Source: Mucilaginibacter sp. OK098
GTDB lineage: Bacteria; Bacteroidota; Bacteroidia; Sphingobacteriales; Sphingobacteriaceae
Direction of reading: 5' to 3'
DNA length: 64,000 nt
NCBI RefSeq assembly: GCF_900142915.1
Contig: NZ_FRCM01000002.1
Span: 1 to 64,000 of the forward strand
The position numbers and the translations under genes are program-made. Positions 26,642 through 35,435 of this stretch are shown piece after piece; the first letter of the stretch is position 1, and each line of letters starts with the position of its first letter. The notes under the pieces were generated by a model. It ran no database searches and was not told where the DNA came from. It saw only the letters and a list, made by a program, of their open reading frames with translations.

Positions 26642-27303
26642 TCAATAGCCAGTACTTTATCTTTTGCTATCGCGAAGATCCTATCACTTTTATTACTGCG
26701 GATGGCTACCCTGCCTGTAAATTGACCGAACGAGGGCAATACAACCTGTCTTGAACCGAAAGCAAAACAAGGCAATGTTATGGTTTGCCGGCCCCTGCCT
26801 GTTAACCTTACTCCCGGATGGATATGTCCGCAAAAAACATAGCTATCAGCCTGCTTTAAATCGTTTTCTGTTAAGGGACAATGCAGCATTAAAAACGGAC
26901 CGATCAGCAACTCATCATGCAGCCGGATGTTTAGCCGGGTGTAGTAACTATCGTCAATAATATCATGATTCCCTCTCACCAGTATGATCTCCAGCTTAGG
27001 GAACTGGCTGCGCCAAAGGATAAACCAATCCCAGTCGGCATTTATATCACTATGAAAAAAATCACCCAGGAAAATTATCTTTTCGGGTTGATGTTCAAAT
27101 ACCAGGTCTGACAATACGGCGAGTTCATTCTGTTCCATATCGCGAGGCACGGCAATCCCCGCCTTGCGGAAATGCCCCACCTTACCCAAATGCACATCGG
27201 CCGCAATCAAAGCCTTTTCCTGCTGCCAGTAAATAGCTTTTTGCGGTAATAATAAAAGATCCTGGTTTAATAAATTGAAAGCGATTGCGCCATTAGTAAG
27301 CAT
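26638..27303 (-). CDS. pdeM: ligase-associated DNA damage response endonuclease PdeM-like
   Basis: 221 residues of the metallophosphoesterase superfamily, PdeM group. Metal motifs in order: AADVHLGK (DxH), FLGDFFHS (GD), LVRGNHDIID (GNHD) and VFCGHIHPGVRL (GHxH), plus a C-terminal LPCFAFGSRQVVLPSFG block that is typical of the group. In many bacteria PdeM is encoded with a DNA ligase, exonuclease and helicase; those partners are absent here, so the gene stands alone. It probably works in DNA repair in the cytosol. It converges on the DUF4369 gene with a 4-base overlap. Confidence 0.88.
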   Translation of the reverse strand: MLTNGAIAFNLLNQDLLLLPQKAIYWQQEKALIAADVHLGKVGHFRKAGIAVPRDMEQNELAVLSDLVFEHQPEKIIFLGDFFHSDINADWDWFILWRSQFPKLEIILVRGNHDIIDDSYYTRLNIRLHDELLIGPFLMLHCPLTENDLKQADSYVFCGHIHPGVRLTGRGRQTITLPCFAFGSRQVVLPSFGQFTGRVAIRSNKSDRIFAIAKDKVLAID

Positions 27304-27327
27304 GGGTAAAAGTAATAAAGCTATCTA

Positions 27328-27360
27328 AGACTTACGAAGTTTTGAAAACTTCGTAAGTCT
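27328..27360. repeat. 33-base palindrome, copy 1
   Basis: A 16-base arm AGACTTACGAAGTTTT, one central base, and the exact complement. The same sequence recurs at 39157-39189 and, with a few changes, at 57018-57050. Confidence 0.85.
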
Positions 27361-27490
27361 GTTGGATTATTTGCACATCTTCACATATCTTATTAAAGGC
27401 TACCTTATTTCCAACTCTTAACAAGTTCTCTATAATCCAAAATAGTTCTAGTATCCTTACTTTATATACAACAACCTGGTACAGGGTCCC

Positions 27491-27943
27491 TCATAAAAGC
27501 TCATGCGTGAGGCTGGTGGAAACAGGTGTTCCTATAAATGGACTATTATGCCCGGGAAAATCGTTCAAACTCTTATAGCTTATCGCGGGATTTGTATTGC
27601 CCTCTTCAATTGCCCAAACCGCCATTGCGTATAAAACAGGTTTCATAGCCAAACCTGATGCGCTTAAACTGTAGGTAACATGCGGGGGGATTACCGGCCT
27701 GGCGTTTCTTATCACCAGGTCATCTGCTTCCAGTTGCTTTAGCTGTTGGGTTAATACTTTTTCGGTAATGGTTGGGATTGCTCTTCTTAACTCATTATAC
27801 CTTTTGCTGCCCGACAATAAATGAAACAAAATAATGGGTTTCCAATACCCACCTATCTTTTCCATAACGTAGGTTACAGGGCACTCCTTAAAAGCGGTTT
27901 GCTTATTTTCCTGGATGGTTGAACTTTCTTTCACTTTCGTCAT
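27491..27943 (-). CDS. HxlR-family transcriptional regulator
   Basis: 150 residues. It carries the HxlR winged-helix pattern: CPVTYVMEKIGGYWKPIILFHLLSGSKRYNELRRAIPTITEKVLTQQLKQLEADDLVIRNARPVIPPHVTYSLSASG, including the single conserved cysteine that may sense redox or electrophiles. The frame opens at a GTG (27949), but the ATG two codons later is used. It is divergent from the NmrA-like gene at 28025, and the 81-base gap holds overlapping promoters. Control of both genes by this regulator is inferred. Confidence 0.92.
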   Translation of the reverse strand: MTKVKESSTIQENKQTAFKECPVTYVMEKIGGYWKPIILFHLLSGSKRYNELRRAIPTITEKVLTQQLKQLEADDLVIRNARPVIPPHVTYSLSASGLAMKPVLYAMAVWAIEEGNTNPAISYKSLNDFPGHNSPFIGTPVSTSLTHELL

Positions 27944-27968
27944 GGCCACATACTACAGGGTAAGTACT

Positions 27969-27999
27969 TGTACAAAAGTAGGCACAAAAATACCTTTGT
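27969..27999 (+). promoter_or_regulatory. Bacteroidota-type promoter of the NmrA-like gene
   Basis: TTG at 27969-27971, a 20-base spacer, then TACCTTTG at 27992-27999: full consensus match, 26 bases before the start codon. Confidence 0.7.
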
Positions 28000-28006
28000 G
28001 ATCAAT
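27974..28006 (-). promoter_or_regulatory. candidate promoter of the HxlR gene
   Basis: On the minus strand, TTG at 28006-28004, 22 bases, then TACTTTTG at 27981-27974. It overlaps the plus-strand promoter almost completely, so one bound protein could block both directions. Confidence 0.5.
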
Positions 28007-28024
28007 AAATTTTGAAAATAAACT

Positions 28025-28912
28025 ATGAAAATTACACTCACAGGATCATTAGGCAACATCAGCAAGCCTTTGGCCAAAAAATTAATTAATAACGGGCACC
28101 TGGTAACTATTATCAGCAGTAATTCCGATAAAGCTCCGCAAATTGAAGCATTGGGCGCCAAAGCAGCGATAGGCTCAATTACCGACCGCTCATTTTTAAC
28201 GGAAGCATTCGCCGGGGCCGACCTTGTTTACACTATGGTGCCTCCAAATTTTGGTGCAAACAACCTTTATCAATATATTACAGGCACCGGCCAAAATTAT
28301 GCAGAAGCAATAAAGCTCTCCGGCGTAACCCGTGTAGTCAACTTAAGCAGCATGGGTGCACACCTTGAATCTGCTCCAACACCCATTGCCGCCGCGGCAG
28401 AAGTTGAAAGAACGCTTAACAAGCTGGATAACGTAGCCATAAAACACCTGCGCTGCCCGTTCTTTTTTGTAAACTATTACGGCCTGATAAGCATGATTAA
28501 AAACATGGGCATTTTGGGCTCCAATTACCCCGGCGATACCCGGATGCTATTGGTACATCCACAGGATATTGCCGCAGCTGCTGCAGAAGAAATAAGCAAT
28601 GGTTTTACCGGGAAAAGCATCCGCTATGTAGTAAGCGATCAAAGCACTCCCCAACAGGTTGCCACTGTTTTAGGAACGGCAATTGGCCAGCCAGGTTTAA
28701 AATGGGTAGAATTTACGGATGAGCAGGCTTTACAGGGGATCATACAATCTGGTGTGCCCGCAGAAATTGCCAAAAGCTTTGTAGAAACTGGAACTTTTCT
28801 GCGCAGCGGACAATTATGGGAAGATTTTGACGCCCAAAGAACGCCGGTAACAGGCATCACAAAACTGGAATACTTTGCAAAAGAGTTTGCTGATAAGTAT
28901 AAAAATGGTTGA
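28025..28912 (+). CDS. NmrA-like NAD(P)-binding Rossmann protein
   Basis: 295 residues. An atypical short-chain dehydrogenase of the NmrA/QOR2 type: MKITLTGSLGNISKPLAKKLINNGHLVTIISSN (the usual GxxGxxG region is GSLGNIS), AGADLVYTMVPPN, and VTRVVNLSSMGAHL. The Tyr-x-x-x-Lys catalytic pair is absent, as is common in this group, which often acts as a quinone reductase or redox sensor. It is paired with a divergent HxlR regulator, a frequent arrangement, and is probably induced by electrophiles or quinones (inference). Confidence 0.88.
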   Translation: MKITLTGSLGNISKPLAKKLINNGHLVTIISSNSDKAPQIEALGAKAAIGSITDRSFLTEAFAGADLVYTMVPPNFGANNLYQYITGTGQNYAEAIKLSGVTRVVNLSSMGAHLESAPTPIAAAAEVERTLNKLDNVAIKHLRCPFFFVNYYGLISMIKNMGILGSNYPGDTRMLLVHPQDIAAAAAEEISNGFTGKSIRYVVSDQSTPQQVATVLGTAIGQPGLKWVEFTDEQALQGIIQSGVPAEIAKSFVETGTFLRSGQLWEDFDAQRTPVTGITKLEYFAKEFADKYKNG

Positions 28913-28929
28913 TCTTTCTTTGTTCTCGC

Positions 28930-28956
28930 AGGGCCCTTTCATAATGGGCTCTGCAT
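28930..28956 (+). other. hairpin after the NmrA-like gene
   Basis: GCAGGGCCC pairs with GGGCTCTGC (one G-T wobble). The T tract after it is weak, so terminator function is uncertain. Confidence 0.4.
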
Positions 28957-29049
28957 TATACTTATGATTAGGATAACAGAAGTTTATTTTTCAGCACTCC
29001 TTGTCAGAATAACATTTCGAATTCACATCCCACAAACAAACCATCCCCC

Positions 29050-29083
29050 CAATGACTAATGACACAATGACCAATGACTAATT
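29050..29083. repeat. CAATGACTAATGAC word-repeat cluster
   Basis: CAATGACTAATGACACAATGACC... runs into the 3' end of the AraC gene. Similar strings occur at 35294-35325 and 50266-50358. Confidence 0.6.
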
Positions 29084-29968
29084 AACAACCTGTTTTTTAT
29101 ATTGATTAGGGCTAATCCCTACTTCCTTTTTAAACAACCTTGAAAAATAAGGCAGGTTATCAAACCCCAAAGCATAAGCCGTTTCGGCAATATTATTATC
29201 TGAGCCTTTAAGCAGGTTCTTTGCTTCCGACATCAGAAATATATGGATCAGCTCAATAGCCGTTTTACCGGTTTCCTGTTTTAACAGATCACTCAAATAC
29301 CGGGTTGATAAATTAAGCTGGTCGGCCATCATTTTTACTGATGGCAAGCCTTTTTGCGCCAGCAGGCCATTTCCAAAGTACAAATTTAGCGCATCGTTAA
29401 ACTTTGAAACCAGTTTTCCTGATAGATCTGTACGGTTAATGAACTGCCTTTTATAAAAACGTTGTGAATATTTAAGGATAGAATCAATATGGCCTAACAT
29501 TATCTCGCGACTGTATTCGTCCTGGTTATTGTTGTATTCTGTTTCAATTTTGCGATATAATTCCCATACTATCTCCTCTTCCCTCGGCGACAAATGCAAC
29601 GCTTCGCTCGACTCATATTCAAAAAAACCGTATTTTTTGATATCATTGTGCAGCACATGCCCGTTTAAAAAATCCTCGTGAATGAAGATCAAAAAGCCAT
29701 TTTCTTCAAACTCCAGGTTCTTCAGCTGGATAACCTGCCTCGGCTTCACAAATGACATCGACCCTGAATCATGATCGTATTTAGTTCGCCCATACAAAAA
29801 CATACCCGACTTTAATTTCTTAAAGCCAATTGCATAAAAGTCACCCGTAAATTCTGTTTCGCCTATCGAGCAGGTTTTATTACATAAAAACAGGCTAAGC
29901 ATTGGGTTTTCGGGTGGCGGAAATCCGTTTGCACGGTGTAGCTCGGTTAAGCTTTTAAAATGCTTCAT
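29078..29968 (-). CDS. AraC-family transcriptional regulator
   Basis: 296 residues. The N-terminal ~185 residues are a cupin-like sensory region. The C-terminal ~100 carry two helix-turn-helix motifs of the AraC type: LPSVKMMADQLNLSTRYLSDLLKQETGKTAIELI and NIAETAYALGFDNLPYFSRLFKKEVGISPNQYKKQ. The second is a strong match to the family signature. The SDR gene upstream on the same strand is a plausible target, as AraC-SDR pairs are common in Bacteroidota; this is inference. The last codons fall within a dispersed word repeat. Confidence 0.93.
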   Translation of the reverse strand: MKHFKSLTELHRANGFPPPENPMLSLFLCNKTCSIGETEFTGDFYAIGFKKLKSGMFLYGRTKYDHDSGSMSFVKPRQVIQLKNLEFEENGFLIFIHEDFLNGHVLHNDIKKYGFFEYESSEALHLSPREEEIVWELYRKIETEYNNNQDEYSREIMLGHIDSILKYSQRFYKRQFINRTDLSGKLVSKFNDALNLYFGNGLLAQKGLPSVKMMADQLNLSTRYLSDLLKQETGKTAIELIHIFLMSEAKNLLKGSDNNIAETAYALGFDNLPYFSRLFKKEVGISPNQYKKQVVN

Positions 29969-30324
29969 GTTAATTTTTTATGATAGAAATACGTATCAAA
30001 AATACGTTAAGGATAATTATGCGGAGTAATCTCTCTGTAATACTTTAGGGCCTCCATTGTTAGAGGTGAAGGCCCGGCACTTTTCCTTTTTTTACCTCTT
30101 TACGCGCAGCGAAGAGAGGTCGACGGGCGTAGCCTCGTCGGGTGAGTAACCTCTGCGCAATGCGTTTACGCTAATGCATTTGCGTGAATATCGCACACAG
30201 ATTTACCCGCCCGGTCGACGCTGAACCTATCCCCCCTTCCGTTAAACTGGAAGGAGGGCTAAAAATATGTTAACAAAGACACCTGGAGAATGTGCCAGGC
30301 GGCTAAAATACACACAAGCATTAT
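29969..30324. other. intergenic region with dispersed repeat copy 2
   Basis: 356 bases. The AraC-proximal part has two direct ACGTATTT words and a TATTTTTG box (-7-like) at 29997-30004 on the minus strand. The repeat at 30093-30262 fills most of the rest. Confidence 0.5.
30093..30262. repeat. CTCTTTA-GGGTGAGT dispersed repeat, copy 2
   Basis: The same ordered blocks as 16653-16836: CTCTTTACGCG..GAAGAGAG hairpin, TCGTCGGGTGAGT, AATGCATTTGCGTGAATATCGC-like block, TTTACCCGCCCGGTCGAC, and a CCTTCC/GGAAGG hairpin at the end. Confidence 0.75.
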
Positions 30325-31143
30325 TTACTTCCCATGTGCAGCAGTAGCCACATCGCTCCATTCAGCCCATTCAGATAAACGGCCGGCATAAACTTGCTGT
30401 ACCCATGGCAAAGCCACTTTACCAAGAAACAATCGCAACGGCGGGTTTTCACTATCAACCAGTTTCAAAACAGCATCAGATGTTGCCTCCGGAACGCCAA
30501 AACTATCCTCGGTTAGCCCAGCCTGGAAAGCTGCCCTGATCGGATCATAGATCTCCATTGGTTTTGAATTGATTGCCGAAGCGCCTGCCCAATCTGTCGA
30601 AAATCCGTTTGGCTCAATCAATGAAACATTAATGCCAAAGCCTTTAACCTCACTTGCCAAAGTTTCACTTAAGCCTTCAACCGCAAATTTGCTGGCGTTA
30701 TATAGCCCTAAAATTGGCAATGTTACCAGTCCCAAAACACTTGATACCTGGATAATGTGTCCGCGTCCTTGTTCTCTCATTATTGGCAATACAGCCTGGG
30801 TTACCCATAATAAGCCAAACACATTGGTTTCTATCTGGTCACGGGCTTCCTGTTCGCTGGTTTCTTCAATAGTACCGAACAAGCCATAACCTGCATTATT
30901 TATCAGCACATCAATAACACCAAAATGCTGGTTTGCTTTATTAACCGCAGTAAAAACCTGCTCGCGGTTGTTTACATCCAGTTGTAATGGAAGGATTGCA
31001 TCTCCGTAAGTTGCAACCAAATCATTAAGAGTGTCGGTGTTGCGGGCAGTAGCTACTACCTTGTCACCACGTTTTAAAAATGCTTCAGCCCAGATCTTTC
31101 CAAATCCGCGGGAAGCGCCTGTTATAAAAATTGTCTTTGCCAT
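30325..31143 (-). CDS. short-chain dehydrogenase/reductase
   Basis: 272 residues of the classical SDR family. Cofactor motif TGASRGFGKIWAEAFL (TGxxxGxG), the NNAGYG motif near residue 85, catalytic Ser in IIQVSSVLG and the YNASK pair (Tyr/Lys) near residue 155. VVATARNTD after strand 2, with Arg, suggests preference for NADP(H). Substrate unknown. A TACTTTTG box lies about 60 bases upstream (31204-31211 on the minus strand) and a second TAGCTTTG closer in. The AraC gene lies downstream on the same strand. Confidence 0.93.
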   Translation of the reverse strand: MAKTIFITGASRGFGKIWAEAFLKRGDKVVATARNTDTLNDLVATYGDAILPLQLDVNNREQVFTAVNKANQHFGVIDVLINNAGYGLFGTIEETSEQEARDQIETNVFGLLWVTQAVLPIMREQGRGHIIQVSSVLGLVTLPILGLYNASKFAVEGLSETLASEVKGFGINVSLIEPNGFSTDWAGASAINSKPMEIYDPIRAAFQAGLTEDSFGVPEATSDAVLKLVDSENPPLRLFLGKVALPWVQQVYAGRLSEWAEWSDVATAAHGK

Positions 31144-31251
31144 TGTTTTAATTGTTAAAATTTATAAAGCAAAGCTATGTGCGCTGACGCAGACGGATTT
31201 ATACAAAAGTAGGGAAGAATGATACATTTGGGTGGAAGGATATATAATGTT

Positions 31252-31441
31252 GGGCGTATTGCATACGCCCTTACGGAGATCTGGATAAACTACAAAATGC
31301 CGGTTATTACCGTCAAATACCATTTCGGTAGGGGCGTATCGCATACGCCCTTTTGCGCATGCCCTTTTGCACATATACTATTAGGTATACACCCTGGCAA
31401 ATTCGCAATAAATGGTGTTATAGGGCGTATGCGATACGCCC
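31252..31441. repeat. cluster of three GGGCGTAT-ATACGCCC palindromes
   Basis: Copies at 31252-31270, 31332-31350 and 31423-31441, each an 8-base arm with a 3-base loop. The second and third, with flanks (31329-31352 and 31422-31445), are exact 24-base inverted copies of each other. A further copy lies at 46137-46161. Confidence 0.85.
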
Positions 31442-31472
31442 CTACAATACAACAACCGGGGCAGCACCAAAC

Positions 31473-31497
31473 AAAAAACCCGGCACAAGGCCGGGCT
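31473..31497 (-). terminator. intrinsic terminator of the DegP-like gene
   Basis: On the minus strand GCCCGGC, CTTGT loop, GCCGGG, then six T. It follows the stop codon at 31525 by about 28 bases. Confidence 0.85.
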
Positions 31498-31524
31498 TAA
31501 AATTTAATCTTTTTATGGGTTTAC

Positions 31525-33069
31525 TTATCGTACTTCAAAAGGCAATACCAATCTCGATCCGTCAGGATAATACCCGGAGAATACGAGGGTGCTGGTGTTT
31601 ACGTTTGAAAGCACCCTGTCAATATCTGCAACACTGTTTACAGGTTGTTTATTTACAGATGTTATTACCGACCCTACAGGAATCTCGGCGCTATCAAATA
31701 CGCCGCCGTCTCTAACCTGGGTTACCACAATACCTGAATGGGTACGAAATTTAGCCTTTTCGGCAGCAGTAAGCGACTTAAAGCTTGCTCCTAGCTTATT
31801 GTACAGCTCCTCGGTCGATTTTGATACCGCTACCTTTGGTGCTGGCGCGTCTGCCTTAAGTGTAACGGTAAAGTTTTTCTCATCGTTACCACGCAACGCG
31901 GTTACATTGATCTTATTGCCGGGACGTAACCTGCCTACGCGTTCCTGCAGATCAGACGATTCATAAACAGTGTTACCTTCAACTTTGGTAATAATATCGC
32001 CTTCTTTTAAACCGGCCTGCTCTGCGCCGCCACCCGGCACCACACCGCTAACATATAAGCCGTAGGTTCTGTCAATCTTTAATTCTTTAGCAGCGTCCTG
32101 ATCAAGCTCTTTGAAGCTAATCCCTACGTATCCGCGTTTAACTGCGCCAAATTTCTCAATATCGTCCAGCACCTTTTTTGCAAGGTTAATAGGAATAGCA
32201 AAACCATATCCTTCATACGATCCGGTGTGTGAAGCGATAGCCGAGTTGATCCCGATCAGCTCGCCATTGGTATTTACCAAAGCACCACCGCTGTTACCCG
32301 GGTTTATAGCGGCATCAGTTTGAATAAATGATTCAATTGCCTTGTTTAATTTTGGCTGACGGCTTTGATACTGTGTACGGCCAAATGGATTCTCATCCTG
32401 GTTATCCTCACTGCCTATAATGCCTATGCCACGGCCTTTTGCGCTAACAATCCCTGCGGTAACTGTAGAGGTTAACTTAAACGGATTACCAACTGCCAAT
32501 ACCCACTCGCCTACTTTAACGGCGTCTGAGTTACCTAATTTCACAATTGGCAAATCGTGCCCATCAATTTTTATTAGCGCAAGATCTGTGCTGGGGTCAG
32601 TACCAACAACCTTGGCGCTGAAGTTGCGGTGATCATTAGTGACAATTTCTATTTTCTCAGCCTTCTCAACTACGTGGTTATTGGTAACTATATACCCGTC
32701 AGGCGAGATAATAACTCCAGATCCCGATGCCATTTGCGGCCCCGATGGACGTGAACGCTGACCAAACATATCGCCAAACATTTTCTGCATCTGGCTTTGC
32801 TGGTCGTCTGCCTGGCTGGCATAAGTGGTACGGATATAAACAACCGCAGGTGTTACCGCTGCCGCCGCCTGTGTAAAATCAACCTGCCCGGCTGATGACA
32901 CTGCCGCCGTTGGCGCAGGCGTTAAATGATTGCTTGTTGCATAATATACTTTTTGCTTATCCTCAAAGCTCATGTTATCAGCATACTTATTCTCAATTAA
33001 TTTGTATGCCCCTAACGCCATGGCCCCGCCAACAAAGGCCGTTAATAGTGTTAAACCAAACTTTTTCAT
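31525..33069 (-). CDS. DegP/HtrA-type periplasmic serine protease
   Basis: About 514 residues. An N-terminal hydrophobic segment (GLTLLTAFVGGAMALGAY) exports or anchors it. The trypsin-like domain has the triad His in IVTNNHVVEKA, Asp in STDLALIKID and Ser in INPGNSGGALVN. Two PDZ domains follow (RGYVGISFKEL... and IVVTQVRDGGVFDSAEIP...). This is the Do-family protease-chaperone that handles misfolded envelope proteins. A GTG at 33081 is in frame, but the ATG at 33069 (MKKFGLTLL) gives a normal signal sequence. A TAAATTTG box lies 42 bases upstream. Confidence 0.95.
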   Translation of the reverse strand: MKKFGLTLLTAFVGGAMALGAYKLIENKYADNMSFEDKQKVYYATSNHLTPAPTAAVSSAGQVDFTQAAAAVTPAVVYIRTTYASQADDQQSQMQKMFGDMFGQRSRPSGPQMASGSGVIISPDGYIVTNNHVVEKAEKIEIVTNDHRNFSAKVVGTDPSTDLALIKIDGHDLPIVKLGNSDAVKVGEWVLAVGNPFKLTSTVTAGIVSAKGRGIGIIGSEDNQDENPFGRTQYQSRQPKLNKAIESFIQTDAAINPGNSGGALVNTNGELIGINSAIASHTGSYEGYGFAIPINLAKKVLDDIEKFGAVKRGYVGISFKELDQDAAKELKIDRTYGLYVSGVVPGGGAEQAGLKEGDIITKVEGNTVYESSDLQERVGRLRPGNKINVTALRGNDEKNFTVTLKADAPAPKVAVSKSTEELYNKLGASFKSLTAAEKAKFRTHSGIVVTQVRDGGVFDSAEIPVGSVITSVNKQPVNSVADIDRVLSNVNTSTLVFSGYYPDGSRLVLPFEVR

Positions 33070-33110
33070 ATTGTCTCTCACTTTTCTTTTTATGTTATTT
33101 TTTTGTAAAA

Positions 33111-33118
33111 CAAATTTA
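33111..33118 (-). promoter_or_regulatory. candidate -7 element before the DegP-like gene
   Basis: TAAATTTG on the minus strand, a full TAnnTTTG match. No convincing TTG box is seen upstream at the expected spacing. Confidence 0.35.
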
Positions 33119-33317
33119 ATACCATATAGACGTTATAACCTACAGTAAGTTATCCGTATTTTTGTTAAAATTTGTTAAATTCAGCATTACAGCTAAAATG
33201 TATGAATGTGCAAGTATCCTGATGTGCAGCTGATTCCAAAAAAATCCGCACATTCGTAATCCGCACATCTGCACATCAATTAACAGTAAAGATGCTAAAT
33301 ATTATTCAGCTATTGTG

Positions 33318-34109
33318 ATGATCCATTTTTATAAATACCAGGGAGCCGGGAACGATTTTATTTTGGTTGATAACCGTAACAACAGCATAAATCATCACGA
33401 TCCGAAGCTGATAGCCCGCTTATGCGACCGCCGTTTCGGTATTGGCGGCGACGGGATGATGTTTTTGCAGAACCTTGAAGGCTATGATTTTGAGATGGTT
33501 TATTACAATGCCGACGGGCAGCCAAGCAGCATGTGCGGCAATGGCGGTCGCTGTATTGTTGCCTTTGCCAAACACATCGGAATAATTGACACCGAAACAA
33601 ACTTTTTGGCAGTTGACGGCCCCCATTATGCCAAAATTTCAGAAAGCGGCGACTGGGTAAGCCTGCAAATGATTGATGTGGAAACCATAAACAGGGATGC
33701 TGATGCCTATGTATTAAATACCGGTTCGCCGCATTACATCACCCTTGCCGAAGATCTTAAAGATAAAGATGTTTATACCGAGGGCCATGCCATCCGCAAC
33801 AATGATACCTACCGCAAAGAAGGCATCAACATCAACTTTGTTGAGCCCACCGCTGATGGCTACTTTGTACGCACCTTTGAACGCGGCGTTGAAGACGAAA
33901 CCTATGCCTGCGGAACCGGTGTTACAGCCGTTGCCCTCGCCATGGCCAAACACAACCACCAAACCGGCCACATTAATACCCCAATAAAAGTCTTAGGCGG
34001 CAACCTCAATATCCGCTTTGATTATAACGGGCAAAAATTTAGCAGCATTTTTTTAGAAGGTCCCGCGGTGAAGGTGTTTGAAGGGGAAGTAAATTTAACT
34101 ACTACTTAG
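33318..34109 (+). CDS. dapF: diaminopimelate epimerase
   Basis: 263 residues. It interconverts LL- and meso-diaminopimelate for lysine and peptidoglycan synthesis. The two catalytic cysteines are visible in SSMCGNGGRC (about residue 74) and TYACGTGVTA (about 198), and the substrate loop YQGAGNDFILVDNR is at the start. A GTG one codon upstream is open; the ATG at 33318 is chosen. No other lysine genes are adjacent. Confidence 0.97.
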   Translation: MIHFYKYQGAGNDFILVDNRNNSINHHDPKLIARLCDRRFGIGGDGMMFLQNLEGYDFEMVYYNADGQPSSMCGNGGRCIVAFAKHIGIIDTETNFLAVDGPHYAKISESGDWVSLQMIDVETINRDADAYVLNTGSPHYITLAEDLKDKDVYTEGHAIRNNDTYRKEGININFVEPTADGYFVRTFERGVEDETYACGTGVTAVALAMAKHNHQTGHINTPIKVLGGNLNIRFDYNGQKFSSIFLEGPAVKVFEGEVNLTTT

Positions 34110-34116
34110 GTTAATC

Positions 34117-35178
34117 CTAATTTCCATCTTTACCAATTTCTAATTCGTTTTCTATTTCTTCAATTGTAGGTAAGCTTCCTTTAAGATTTTCAGGAATTGA
34201 TTGAGTCAATTCATACGCAGCTATCCCCATGGGTTTGTTTATATCCCTTAATGAATACTCTGCTATTACCTTATTGCGCTCTTTGCATATTAAAATGCCA
34301 AGTGTTGGATTATCTGTTGTGTGTTTAAGCAAATCATCAACCGCGCTAAGATAAAAATTCAATTTGCTCGCATATTCAGGTATAAACTTTCCGGTTTTTA
34401 ATTCTATAACTACATAGCTTCTTAGCTTTAAATGGTAAAAAAGCAAGTCTATGTAAAAATCCTCACCACCAATTTCCAAGTGATATTGCCTGCCTACATA
34501 ACTAAACCCTGCTCCTAATTCTAAAAGAAATTTGGTTATATGATTTACGAGCGCATCTTCAAGGTCCTTCTCAAAATATTCTTCAGATAAATTTAAGAAA
34601 TCAAATTTATAGGGATCTTTCAACATTTCTTTAGCCAAATCGCTTTGTAGCGTTGGTAAGGCTTGAGTGAAATTACTTATTGCTTTACCCTGGCGCTGAT
34701 ATAATTTGCTTTCAATTTGATGTATTAATACATTCTTACTCCAATTGTTTTCTAAGGTCTTTTTAACATAAAACAATCTTTCTTCGCTAATTTTTGTCCT
34801 ATCTAATATTGTTATGTTATGCGCCCATGGAATTTGTGCAACCGGTGGTTGCACAATTGAAATATTAGCGTCATCATTTTGTGCAACCACTGGTTGCACA
34901 AGTTCAGGATAAGCCTCCGCAAAAGCCCGCATGTATTTCAGATTTCGCGATGAGGTACCCTTCATATCAGGAAACTCTTTGCGCAAATCGTTTGATAATC
35001 TTTCAATAACTTTTGTTCCCCAACCTTCTGTGCTTTGTTGCTGTAAAATAATACTCCCGATTTTCCAATACAACATAAGTAAATGTTGATTAACAGAAAT
35101 AGCTGCCTTTAACCTAACTGTTTCAATTTCGGTTTTTATTTGGGCTATTGTAGCAGCATAGGTATTTTCTAAAGACAT
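34117..35178 (-). CDS. DUF1016 (YhcG-type) PD-(D/E)xK nuclease domain protein
   Basis: 353 residues. The N-terminal DUF1016 helical domain (~10-150) includes LMLYWKIGSIILQQQSTEGWGTKVIERLSNDLRKEFPDMKGTSSRNLKYMRAFAE. The C-terminal nuclease domain (~180-330) shows GEDFYIDLLFYHLKLRSYVVIELKTGKF, giving the D...ExK catalytic set. Such genes often lie in type I restriction loci; none is seen here. The linker (~95-125) contains VQPVVAQ and VQPPVAQ encoded by two DNA palindromes spaced exactly 45 bases apart. It converges on dapF 8 bases away. Confidence 0.9.
   Translation of the reverse strand: MSLENTYAATIAQIKTEIETVRLKAAISVNQHLLMLYWKIGSIILQQQSTEGWGTKVIERLSNDLRKEFPDMKGTSSRNLKYMRAFAEAYPELVQPVVAQNDDANISIVQPPVAQIPWAHNITILDRTKISEERLFYVKKTLENNWSKNVLIHQIESKLYQRQGKAISNFTQALPTLQSDLAKEMLKDPYKFDFLNLSEEYFEKDLEDALVNHITKFLLELGAGFSYVGRQYHLEIGGEDFYIDLLFYHLKLRSYVVIELKTGKFIPEYASKLNFYLSAVDDLLKHTTDNPTLGILICKERNKVIAEYSLRDINKPMGIAAYELTQSIPENLKGSLPTIEEIENELEIGKDGN
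34834..34901. repeat. two 23-base palindromes inside the DUF1016 gene
   Basis: 34834-34856 and 34879-34901 each have the arms TTGTGCAACC and GGTTGCACAA around a 3-base centre (GGT and ACT). They are 45 bases apart, a multiple of three, and keep the reading frame. Confidence 0.9.
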
Positions 35179-35382
35179 GTATTCAACAAATAAATGATAG
35201 TAAAATTAGCAAAAACGATGGGGCAACCCAATATTGAGATATTTATTTATAATTCAACATTGCAAAACCAAATATCTCTCCACCCACAAAACCAATGATT
35301 TAATGACCAATGACTAATGACTACTCCCATATGTTAACAATTATTTAACAGAAAACATTTCCACTTACTACAAATTCTGATT

Positions 35383-35390
35383 AGGTTTGA
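35383..35390 (+). promoter_or_regulatory. candidate -7 element before the SNF2 gene
   Basis: TAGGTTTG, a full TAnnTTTG match, 45 bases before the ATG. A TTT rather than TTG lies 21 bases upstream. Confidence 0.4.
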
Positions 35391-35435
35391 ATTTTTTGTT
35401 GATGTAGCTTCTATTAATTTTTTATTATAGAAACT

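Larger units (their letters stand above)
31144..31524. other. intergenic region with GGGCGTAT palindromes and htrA terminator
   Basis: 381 bases. It carries the SDR upstream region, three GGGCGTAT palindromes and the terminator of the protease gene. No coding sequence is supported. Confidence 0.6.

Noticed and set aside
31219..31715. Two overlapping frames across the GGGCGTAT cluster
   Set aside because: They are translations of palindromes and of the antisense of the protease gene.
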